From NCBI GenBank assembly GCA_026260175.1, contig JAKCWW010003119.1, positions 1 to 40,927 of the forward strand: 40,927 bases of DNA, written 5' to 3'. The notes beneath the pieces were generated by a model. It did not search any database, had not been told where the DNA came from, and saw only the letters and a list, made by a program, of their open reading frames with translations. Both the position numbers and the translations under genes were made by a program. Positions 32,296-40,763 of the stretch are shown here, one piece after another. This DNA comes from Reticulitermes lucifugus (taxonomy: Eukaryota; Arthropoda; Insecta; Blattodea; Rhinotermitidae). How positions within the stretch are numbered: position 1 is the first letter of the stretch; each line of letters begins with the position of its first letter.

Positions 32296-32595
32296 ACACG
32301 AACAAGCATTAGCTATGAAGTGCCGGAACATCTGAACGTCCGAAACCCCGGGGAAGGGAATAAGTGCCCGAGGATCATCGGAAGCAACAACAAATTCAAA
32401 GCAGCAGCAACAATAGAAACCGCAACAGCACAGCAGCACACACGCCACCGGAGAAGCGATCAGCCAAGCCGCGTCACCACGCGCAGCATCGAGGTCACCA
32501 ACAGCAGCAGTATTACACCGCAATCGTAAAGTAAACAAATGAAATGGCGCAACAGTTGTAAGTTGCGAAAAGTACTATTATAAATTTAGTCTAAG

Positions 32596-33420
32596 ATGGC
32601 CAAAAAGTGGCTGAGAAATAGGCATGTAGCACTAGTGGGAGGTGAAGAAGGGGCAGATAGAGAGGCAATAGATTCAAACATAGAACACGATACGTAATTC
32701 AGTTAGGGAGGAAGTAGCTAGTCCTCTCGTGAGAGAAGGAGGAGTTGAGCGAGAGAAAAGCATTGTTGCCTCAAATGAAAGCATTACTATGTCGGCCAGG
32801 CAATTGCAAGATATGTTAGCTAATGTAATGTGTGGAATCAGGGAGGAAAACAGAAAATTAGCTGAATCATTTGATTCGAAATTACAGTCAGCAATTAGGG
32901 ACATAACGACAAAATTTCAGGATGAGAATAGGAAACTCTTTACAGACCTAACCAATCAGTTTAGGGCTGAAACTGCAAAATTAAAACAAGAGTTGTCATT
33001 CAAAACAAAAACTGAGGTCAACAGTGTGTCACAAGCGCTAAATAACTTAAGGGAGGAAACTGAAACTGAAATTGCAAATTGAAAGACTGTTGAAAGTAAG
33101 TGTGGTGGTTTGAATGAAAGAATAAATGCGCATATTGTTGAGGCTAGAAAGGAGATGGGTAGAATTTCTCAAGAAGTAAATACTAAGTCGTGTTATGGTG
33201 CAGGACATAAATGACCATAAAAGAGAAATGAGAAATAGTGTAACAGCTGTCAGACAAGGGTTAATTCAGGTTAGAGAAGAAGTAACTGCTGGAATGTCCA
33301 CTGAGACCAGATCCGTTGTAGCGAGTGTGACCGAATGTAACAGCCAAATACAAGCTGAGAAACAAAATAATATGTCACGGTTTGAAAAGATGAATCTTGC
33401 AATTAGCAATATAGAAGCAA
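32596..33420 (+). pseudogene. Gag-like coiled-coil polyprotein, N-terminal part
   Basis: ATG at 32596 opens MAKKWLRNRHVALVGGEEGA. The frame then shifts near 32685 into SVREEVASPLVREGG, followed by a long coiled coil (SARQLQDMLANVM, REENRKLAESFDSKLQSA, then repeated heptad-like stretches). An in-frame TGA follows ETEIAN at about 33080, and the phase shifts again near 33195 into INDHKREMRNSVTAV. Coding sequence breaks off at about 33420 before any capsid core or zinc knuckle. Coiled-coil N-termini of this kind occur in insect Gypsy-type gags. At least two frameshifts and one stop make it inactive. Confidence 0.65.
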
Positions 33421-33424
33421 TTGT

Positions 33425-33552
33425 GAACAATAAAAGTCTTAAGCATTGAGGGGACACCTGTGACATGCAGTTGCCTGCAACTGTTCACCCTATAGTTATA
33501 GCACTTACAAATTCTAATTGAGGTAGCCGACAGGACCCGTCCGTTATAGTCT
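33425..33552 (+). repeat. Dispersed ~130-bp repeat, copy 2
   Basis: Plus-strand counterpart of 28434-28565. It abuts the end of the gag coding sequence and supplies the last codons and stop of that open frame (at about 33449). Confidence 0.75.
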
Positions 33553-33554
33553 CC

Positions 33555-34365
33555 CCCAATCACGTTTCCTGATAACTGGTCATTCTGCAGATGAGGGAAA
33601 CCTTGATTCCTCTCCGAGGATCGAAACTGTGGCCTGTACTTTTACAAATGCCCTGCATCCTAAAGTGTTGACATTAAGCCAAAAAAATATATACTTGATA
33701 TCATGAATACAATACTAAATAACCTGCTGTAACATGGCATTTTCTCCTTATGTTCTTTGCAGTTATAACTTTTAATATCTTCGCTCCTCAACCGCCTTCC
33801 ATTCAGATAACCTTCTTTCTTCTTACTCACTGTCACTACAACAACATCTCTGCAAAAACTCGATCGACCACTTTTATAATACACTCTCACTTCCATTAGG
33901 CGCAAATACCCATACGGTTGTTAAAAACTCATAGCACTTTTGAGGTAAAATCTTCTAACTCTTTTTCCACTTACTGACACAATGACCTCACAACACTATT
34001 TGCGCTGAGACAATGTTATTGCCAATATCTTTGTATCCGAACTTCGGTGTTTTGCAGTTAACAAGATAAAAGCAACCATAAATGAACTCTGAACTACTTG
34101 TACGGTATCAGACATATTTGGATACTTGTTACAAAGTAATATCAAAAGAACATTATATTTTCAATGAATTGTCAATCAACATGAGTCCAAGAAACGTCAT
34201 CACATTGTCCCCGTGAACACATTACATTTATCGATAATGTCTGCGATGTTACTCTCTCCCCCCTCCAAACTGTCCTCTGTGCTCTCGAACTTGTAATCCA
34301 TGAGAGGGTAATTTATTTGGTCGTACGTCGGCAGGTCTGCGACGAAATTCCTGCGCGTTTGTATT
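33555..34365. other. Unassigned sequence between two gag relics
   Basis: No gene. Around 34250-34340 the minus strand could be a continuation of the second gag's downstream region, but I see no protease or RT motif. Confidence 0.4.
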
Positions 34366-34369
34366 TAAC

Positions 34370-35340
34370 TCACAGCGCGGCCATGTCACCACTACCCCGG
34401 TCTTGGGCTCGGTGCCACTCTTTGGGCTGATCTCTCATAAGCCGCTCTTGCCGAAACGTCGGAGGCCTGTATTCCTTGCGGTACCTATTCTCTCCATTTC
34501 TAACTTGTATGTGTTGTGATAAGTGCAGATATCTTCCTCTTGAATCCTGATATATTAGTGGATTTCCCATCGGTTTCTGGTCTTCAGTGTTGCTGTTTTG
34601 GTGTCCTAGGTTTGCTCCCAAACTTTCTTCATACGGCTCCAATGCCTCCATCTCGGATAGGAACGTTATCGCTTCCTGCAGGTTAGTCAACTTTGCGGTA
34701 CTCCATAGACTCTGTATGTGAGGCGAAAAATGATTCCGAATGGCTCCTAGGAATTCTGATGACGTCATCTGAGGTTCGAGATACTTTGCTTTCACTGAGA
34801 ATTCATCAGATGATCTACGTAACATTTCTTTCCGTGTTGGTCTATTTTCCTTGGTGTATCTCCATCCGGGCCTTCATTTGCATATTGTCATTCCAGTACC
34901 GTGATAAAAGTGCCTTCCGGAAATCTTGAAAGTTTTCTATAGTATCAGAGGTAGGCTCGTACCAAGACCTGACTGAATTACCTTTCAAAGATCTCTTCGC
35001 TACTGCTAATTGCAGTTGCGGTGGTACGTTGTTCACTGACATGTACTCCAATAACGCCATTATGTGAGCGCGTGCATTCTGTTTTGGTATATCTTTAAAA
35101 GTTGGCAACGATGTATCTAACAGATTTTTCACACCATTTCGTGAGTCAATGTTTTGTTTTGCGAGTACACACGACTCCGTTCTTACGTGACCATCACAGA
35201 CATCGCTCTTAGCAGATAGAGTCATTTCTACCTCTAGGTTTTCGTGGTGGTTTTCAGAGGCGGTACACGTGTCTACTGCCCGTTCTTACACGTGCACATT
35301 ATTTGAGTTAGTGCGCCCGCGACCCCCATAACTGCAATTA
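34370..35340 (-). pseudogene. Retrotransposon gag, capsid-like part (second LTR element)
   Basis: From 35340 downwards the minus strand reads YGGRGRTNSNNVH, then (35225-34842) LPTFKDIPKQNARAHIMALL, LQLAVAKRSLKGNSVRSWYE and FQDFRKALLSRYWNDNMQMK. This is a retrotransposon gag/capsid pattern (PxF start, helix-rich, SWYE tryptophan, ending in YW). A TAG at about 34839 and a one-base shift lead into 34825-34370, with RSSDEFSVKAKYLEPQMTSS and LGAIRNHFSPHIQSLW. No CCHC zinc knuckle is seen. It continues the gag whose N-terminus lies at 37636; the palindromic element at 35351-36531 separates the two. Confidence 0.72.
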
Positions 35341-36551
35341 TCGATCCTTTAATTTAAGGTTTCCGCCGCGATGTTGATGAGATCTGTGCTGTTCTGGGAT
35401 ATTACGCGGCGTCGTGTGGTAATTGTTTACCGAATCTTCGGGACAACGTATCGGTCCCATCTTCAAGGGTCAAGAGTCCGAGGAGAAAAGAAAGCCGGCA
35501 TCGTGACGTAGATTCTATATGCGAAGGTAATCAATAAGCGTGGTGACAGCCAATAGATTTGAAGCGGTGAAAGTGAGGGGTTGATAGACACAACGTTAGG
35601 AGTGTAGTCAGCTAAGGCTGATGGAAAAACATGTAATAGAAAGGGAGGAAAATATAAAGATAAATACGTAAAATAAAGATAAAAATATAGAAATACAAAT
35701 AAATAAAAAATTTAGGGTAAGAAAAATACAAAACAGCGTGAGGGAGGGGGAGGGAGACACGTAAAATGGCTGGTGGGTTACCAAGGCGAAAGCCGGTCCC
35801 AGCACGGTCGAATCACTGCCTAGTGCAGGAAGGTGAGAGTAATGGGAGAAAAATGTATGTAATGCACCAATAAAAAGGAAGGGAAATATACCAAACAAAC
35901 GAAAGTGTAAATAAAAAAGAAATTATAAATCATTAATTAAATAAAAATAATATAAATGAAAATAGAGAAATAGAGTAATAAAAATAAATATAAAAAATAT
36001 GAAGAAAAATAAATTAAATAAGTAAATAAAACTCAAAAATGAAAATAAAAATAGAACAGAAGAAATTAGAAATAAAAATAAATCTAAAAGTAAAAATAAT
36101 AAGTTATAAGTAATAAAAGTATATAAAATTAAAGAAAATTAAAAATAAGGGATATTAAAAATAAAAAAATATAAAAATAAATCAATCCATAAAATGACGA
36201 AGGATAATACAAAAAATAGGAATAGAAGAGGAAACGGAACCAGACAGTAATTGGAGGCATAATAAATGGGAGAAAGAAGAGCAGCTAGAACCGGGGAGAA
36301 AAGAGAATGATAGAAACAGATGGAGCAGCAATGGGAAATGGGAAAATGTGGGAGAGGAAGAGGGAGAATGTGGTCCTCAAAAGGATTGTGGGCTAGTCAC
36401 CACTAAAGGGGGGGGGGCGCCGTCTGCTTTCTCTAAGGAGGCGAAAGAGAGGTTTTCATTACCCGCTTAGAGTTATCCCGAAACGTCGGTAAACAATTAC
36501 CACACGATGCAGCGTAATATCCCAGAAGAGCGCAATTATCAATATCCTTTT
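35334..36551. mobile_element. Palindromic PLE-LTR-like element, locus 4, inside gag
   Basis: It splits the gag frame. Direct repeats flank it: GCAATTATCGATCCTTT (35334-35350) and GCAATTATCAATATCCTTT (36532-36550), the same 17-19 bases apart from a small indel. The left arm (about 35357-35470) has the terminal block GGTTTCCGCCGCGATGTTGA and the ribozyme-like string, inverted. The right arm (about 36474-36531) keeps only CCCGAAACGTCGG onward and stops at GAGCGCA, without the terminal block. Between them lie ~1 kb of A-rich and purine-rich sequence (35635-36400) instead of a short spacer. Confidence 0.75.
35635..36400 (+). repeat. A-rich, C-poor low-complexity stretch
   Basis: Dominated by AAATAAA-like words, with GGGAGAAAGAAGAG-type purine blocks toward both ends; C is very scarce on this strand through 35880-36200. 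One ordinary-composition island lies at 35765-35835. The 96-codon minus-strand frame here (35608-35898) is a composition artefact. Confidence 0.8.
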
Positions 36552-37024
36552 CGTCATCTTCCTCCCAGGCTGTTTATTGCTGCTTTAATTTGCGCTCTTT
36601 TACTATTATCTGGGCTGTTCCATGTGTCCAACCTCTTATCTACATCCGTCGCATAATTACGTAGCCTACTATTTACAGTAATTCCAAATTCCTTCTGTCA
36701 GCCACTAACTTGGTCTCAAAAGAAAACAACTCAATGCATACAGTAGCCAAATCCCGGTCGGTCCATTCTTGATTTTTCTCTACAACTTCATTAATTGTTC
36801 TCATGTAACTTTCTGATTTTTCACTGCTCGCTTTAAGCCTCTTTCAGTTTTATCAACTTTGTCATTGAATCTTTTCTCAAGATCACTGTACATTATACAC
36901 ATGGAGTTCATCATTTCAATGCAGTTTTCGACTACGTCTGATCTTAATTTCTCAATTTTTCTCATGTCGTTCAACTCTTTGTCCCATGCTATTATCTAAT
37001 TGTTCAATTCTCTGTCCCATACTT
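36535..37024 (-). pseudogene. Retrotransposon gag coiled-coil segment (second LTR element)
   Basis: Minus strand from 37024: SKSMGQRIEQLDNSMGQRVE, a shifted frame, then DLEKRFNDKVDKTERGLKRA, VVEKNQEWTDRDLATV, and finally EEDDEKDIDNC at 36535, where the palindromic element starts. The text resumes across the insertion with CSYGGRGRT. Charged, heptad-like and coiled-coil throughout, with several indels. Confidence 0.6.
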
Positions 37025-37311
37025 TTGGACAATTTCAATTATTTGGGTAGCATGATAGCAAATGATGCAAGGTGTACACGTGAGAAACTGCCTTCTAACA
37101 CACGTGATTGAAGGCAAGTTAGAAGGAAGGATAGAAGTGACGGGAAGGCGAGGGAGAAGACGTAAGCAGCTACTGGATGACCTTAAGGAAAAGAGAAGAT
37201 ACTGGAAATTGAAAGAGGAGCACTATATCGCCCAATTTGGAAAACTCGCTTTGGAAGAGGTTACGGACCTGCCGTAAGGCAGACTACAGATGAATGAATT
37301 ATTGGATAATT
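37025..37311 (+). mobile_element. LINE 3' fragment inserted in gag, with ~10-bp TSD
   Basis: TTGGACAATT (37025-37034) and TTGGATAATT (37302-37311) flank a 267-bp insert. Its plus strand reads FNYLGSMIANDARCTRE, then jumps to RNCLLTHVIEGKLEGRIEVT and GRRGRRRKQLLDDLKEKR, the extreme C-terminus of the LINE whose middle is at 10669-11102. The stretch between the two blocks has been deleted. The end is GATGAATGAATT, a short tetranucleotide tail. The gag text on either side (RIEQLS... and ...KSMGQRIEQL) joins when the insert is removed. Confidence 0.75.
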
Positions 37312-37636
37312 GCTCTATTCTTTCCCGACGTTTCCTCTGGCACTCCTGTATCTTATTAATAAGTTTCTCCATCATTCAGAAAAAATGTATTCCGTTTTCC
37401 CTCACTACAGTAAACCTGCAATTATTATTCGCGTTGTGACTACCTGTTGTAGGTCCTTGTCCTTCACCTACATTCTCACTAAAGTCTGTGTCTTGCCCGC
37501 AGGGCAACACTAGTGTTTCCTCTTCCTGATTACAAACCTCTACAGCTATTGGGGTAACATCTACCTGTACCTCTGCATGTAGGCTGTCTGCCTCTTCCTG
37601 TGCTGCGTAACTACGTAACTTTGTGCGTGATTCCAT
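37312..37636 (-). pseudogene. Retrotransposon gag N-terminus (second LTR element)
   Basis: ATG at 37634-37636 opens MESRTKLRSYAAQEEADSLH, an acidic region VEVCNQEEETLVLPCGQDTD, and GQGPTTGSHNANNN. A TGA follows ENGIHFF at about 37376, after which a shifted reading gives QRKRRERIEQLS up to the LINE insertion. The region upstream to 37955 is the likely leader of the same element; no LTR or primer site is seen because the SINE at 37960-38272 lies there. Confidence 0.6.
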
Positions 37637-37639
37637 TCT

Positions 37640-37955
37640 CCCCTACTTAATATAAATCAGCACAGACCTTCTGTCGACGATAGCCTTAAGTTGGCACTTC
37701 CGATGTCCGCGACGTTGTGGGTCCTGATGTATGCTCCAGTAACGATGCTGCCTGCGTAATCGGTAATAAAGCTACGTATGGCGTCAATTTTCGGGATGTT
37801 ACCTTGCACTAAGTGTTCGTCTTTTCCCCCGTTGTCGGATATTCTTCCCCCCCCCCCCACCAACGCTGCCGATGAGTTGTTAACTGCGTGGTGATCTGCA
37901 ATGTTTCATGTGGTTTCTACGTCGCCGTCCTGTCTCGGGTTGATTCCAGTTAATC
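37640..37955 (-). other. Probable leader of the second LTR element
   Basis: Moderately GC-rich with an open minus-strand frame (37657-37863) but no domain. It directly precedes the gag start. A C run at 37848-37858 is a likely sequencing-error site. Confidence 0.4.
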
Positions 37956-37959
37956 GAGC

Positions 37960-38272
37960 CACTTTTTTTTTGTGGTGAAGAGCCTGAAGGGCCTCGCAGC
38001 AGAAGCTACTGACGCACCGCAGCCGTAAGGCTTATTGTGCAACCCTGTGATGAAGATGAAGAGAAAGATGATTAGTTTCTTTTTCATTTTTCCAAGTAAT
38101 GGTGCACCAGTGGAATGAAATTGACAAGGGAAAACCGAAGTACTCGGGGAAAAGAACCTGTCCCAGTGCCACTTTGTCCACCACAAATCCCAGGTGGACT
38201 GACCCGGGACCGAACCCGGGCCTCCGCGGTGGGAGGCCGGCGTCTAATCGCCTGAGCCATGGTACGGCCCAT
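37960..38272 (-). repeat. tRNA-derived SINE, family 4
   Basis: The minus strand starts GGGCCGTACCATGGCTCAGG near 38272. A box TGGCTCAGGCGATTA at 38245-38259, B box GGGTTCGGTCCC at 38206-38217. A ~200-bp body ends in an A9 run at about 37963-37971. The long CpG-containing head and clear boxes suggest a younger copy than the other SINEs here. Confidence 0.78.
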
Positions 38273-38279
38273 ATACTTC

Positions 38280-38775
38280 AATATATATCTACCAACCTTT
38301 ACGAAGTTAGATTTTATATTCACGGCCTTACGAACCACAGTCTCTGACGAATATTTACCTTTCTTTCTAATTAGCTGGAAGTTAAAGCTTGGTATTGTGA
38401 ATTTTTTCGCTGTTTATTCGTCCCTACGTATAGACACTACGTTTTATTAAAACAGAGTGTACACCCATCCTTCCTAATAATTTTTCCTGTCTCCGCCCTG
38501 AAACCAGTGTTGTAGAGGAAGCTCATATAAGGAAAAAGTATGTCAACAGCTGTAAATTTACGGAACATTTTCTCATCCAGTCGTCTCTGAGGTGATCTAT
38601 ATATTAGCATTATTACAGGGAAATACAATAAATTTCAGTTTGTAAGTAGGCGTACCTTCATTTTGTATGTGCGGTACAAGACCATATAACTATGACTTGA
38701 GAGAAGTATTCTGATTGTTGCAGCAACGTCTGTCTTGCTAGATTTGCGGTGTCACAGAGGCAGACGGGCTTCTTG
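38280..38775. other. Unassigned sequence
   Basis: No gene or shared repeat that I can support. Confidence 0.4.
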
Positions 38776-38778
38776 ACG

Positions 38779-38813
38779 CTGAAGATGATGACAGTACGAT
38801 TCATCGAACTGTG
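38779..38813 (+). ncRNA. Decayed hammerhead-like motif (PLE type)
   Basis: Core CTGAAGA, an extra U, stem II GATGA/TCATC with perfect pairing around a 9-nt loop, then GAACTGTG where GAAACGTTG would be expected. The intact stem and first box support a former hammerhead; the second box has lost a base. Confidence 0.5.
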
Positions 38814-38814
38814 A

Positions 38815-39305
38815 GTAACTATTTTCCAATCAACTCGACGTAACATTCCATAAGACATGAGTCTCCAAAATCTCTCTTTCTGTAACAGAAATTGTGAACG
38901 TCTGTTACTTACACGCGGGGAAAAATTACACAGGTCTACAAAAAAAAAAAAACTTTTTAAAAGCTGTTTTGATTTCAATCACTGATTTTGTATAATTAAC
39001 ACATGCTGATTACAGAAATAACTTCCATTTTGCTGTATCACATCACATTATTTCACCATTCTGAAAGAAAGATATAAAACAAAATATTTGAAATTGCAAT
39101 GTTGCAATGCATGTATGACATATGAACAACATAAAATTCCAATAACATGGAGAAAATATGAGCAAGTTTACATTATTAATAGGATTTAAACATTATGAAT
39201 AAAAAATAATCATCAGTTACTGTATTATATTTGAATTTTTCACAAAAAAAACAGCAAATAGTAACACTAAAAGTCACTAATAAAACATATGTTATTTTGC
39301 ATTAA
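38815..39305. other. Unassigned AT-rich sequence
   Basis: No gene. An A run of 13 lies near 38940-38952. Confidence 0.4.
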
Positions 39306-39309
39306 ATGT

Positions 39310-40763
39310 GAGCCTGTGTTTCATGTTAGGCATTTCAATCAATAGAACCTTTGTCGGTTGCTTTGAAAATTTCTTCTGTCAGATTTTCTTTTGTGTGTTG
39401 TGTCACATTCATCATGTTTCAGCATCCAGCAGTAGTCTGCCATCATGGATACACTCCATCGCCCCTGGTACCGCCTTTCCACCTTCTTGATATCTTAGTG
39501 AAACCGTTCACCTTATTCCTCACTAACTGCCCCTAGATTTTCTGGGAACTGGTCCAAATGTGAGAAGAGGAAATGTAGTTTCAGGATCATTTTACATCCT
39601 AAAATTTATATTTCTCTAGCATATTGTTTACAACTTGCTCATTATTTGTGTCTTTATTTTGTTCTATTTGTAATTGTGTCTTTATTATTTCCCAAGAACT
39701 TATCAATCACTTTTTTAAAAGAAATCCAAACTTCTCATTCATCAGGAGTCGTAGACTCTTCAAACATTTTGTCTTTAGTTAGTGCTCTGATCTGTGGTCC
39801 TACAAAGATGCCTTCCTTGACTTTTGCCTGTGAAAGTGCTGGAAACTTGTTGCTTAGGTAATTAAAACAATTTCCGTTTCCATCCAGGGCCTTAACAAAT
39901 TGCTTCATTAAAACCAACTTTATGTGTAAAGGTGGTAAGATAATTTTTCCAGGGTCCACTAAGCTCTTCCTCAGTATGTTCTTACAGCCCAGTATCAGAC
40001 TAGCTATTTGAGTCCACTGTCTTTGTATCCAGTGTTTAACTTGAGCTTGACTGTCCCATTCACAGATGTAACATGGGAATTTTGTGTACCACTGTTGTTG
40101 CCCTAGCAGCATGCACAAAACATTCAAGTCACCACAAACCATCCATTAGTGTTGCTTATAATTTAATTTCTCTAGTAGCTGCTCAAGATTTTCATAGGTT
40201 TCCTTAAGATGAACTGAATGGGCAACTGGGACCGAAGCAAGACGGTTACCATTATGTAGTAACACAACTTTCAAACTTCTCTTGCTTGAATCAATGAAGA
40301 GCCTCCATTCATCTCCTTTATACTCTACGCCTAACATATTTACTAGATCTGGAATGTCATTGCAATACACTACAGATTCTTCTTGGGCGAAATACTGCAG
40401 TAGATCTTTCTCTCGATTTCTATAAAATGTCACATATGTTCCTGGAGTTAGCAGGTTTTTTTCCATCAGTCTGGAGCCTAGAAGTTCTGCAGCATCCTTA
40501 GAGAGATTTAAATCTCTTACCAAATCATTCAGTTCATTTTGGGTGAAAGGTTCAGGTGTGCCATGTGTGTCGGTACCGTATTCAGAATCCTCTGACGATT
40601 CATTGGGAGTGGCACTTGATTCAGCCTCCAGTGTATGAAGTTGCTTAGGAGGATTAGGCACTGGTATATCAGGGCCATGTGGCACAGGTCTTATGGCAGA
40701 AGGCAACTTGGGATAAGTAATTGCTTTCTTATTTTTTGTAATGAAGCCTTTCAATGTACACAT
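39310..40763 (-). pseudogene. Decayed copy of an unnamed multi-copy protein
   Basis: I do not know the function. Start at 40761-40763. The first 205 codons are open: a Pro/Ser-rich N-terminus, an acidic SSEDSEYGTDTHGTPEPFTQ segment, then LNLSKDAAELLGSRLMEKNL and VTFYRNREKDLLQYF. TAA at 40143-40145 replaces a codon before WMVCGDLNVLCMLLGQQ; the frame continues to FPCYICEWD (a CxxC pair) and PLHIKLVLMKQFVKAL. TGA at 39732-39734 precedes VWISFKKVIDKFLG. A 28-nt tandem duplication (39646-39686) then shifts the frame, followed by LHFLFSHLDQFPENLGAVSE, RRYQGRWSVSMMADYCWMLK and HKRKSDRR. From memory this is a family with many near-identical predicted proteins in arthropods and cnidarians, which suggests a TE origin. 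Two stops and at least two frameshifts. Confidence 0.65.

Larger units (their letters stand above)
31832..33420 (+). mobile_element. Gypsy-like LTR retrotransposon, 5' part only
   Basis: In order: LTR (31832-32272), primer-binding-site-like sequence (32278-32295), a CAG/CAA-rich leader, and a damaged coiled-coil gag (32596-33420). Protease, RT, RNase H, integrase and the 3' LTR are absent; the element breaks off where the dispersed repeat at 33425 begins. Confidence 0.68.

Noticed and set aside
32131..32538. A 135-codon minus-strand ORF
   Set aside because: It is antisense to the CAG/CAA-rich leader and LTR end of the Gypsy-like element. Its cysteine-rich stretch comes from reading the CAG/CAA repeats backwards.
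34440..34480. CCGAAACGTCGG, the palindrome-family ribozyme-like word, inside the second gag region
   Set aside because: It falls in frame within the gag reading on the opposite strand (EYRPPTFRQERL). No CUGANGA box or stem II is placed to go with it, so it is a chance match.
35608..35898. A 96-codon minus-strand ORF rich in Phe, Leu and Ser
   Set aside because: Low-complexity translation of the A-rich block; it resembles a membrane protein only by composition.
38202..38272. A functional tRNA gene on the minus strand
   Set aside because: Good A and B boxes, but they head a ~310-bp unit ending in an A-run, so it is a SINE.
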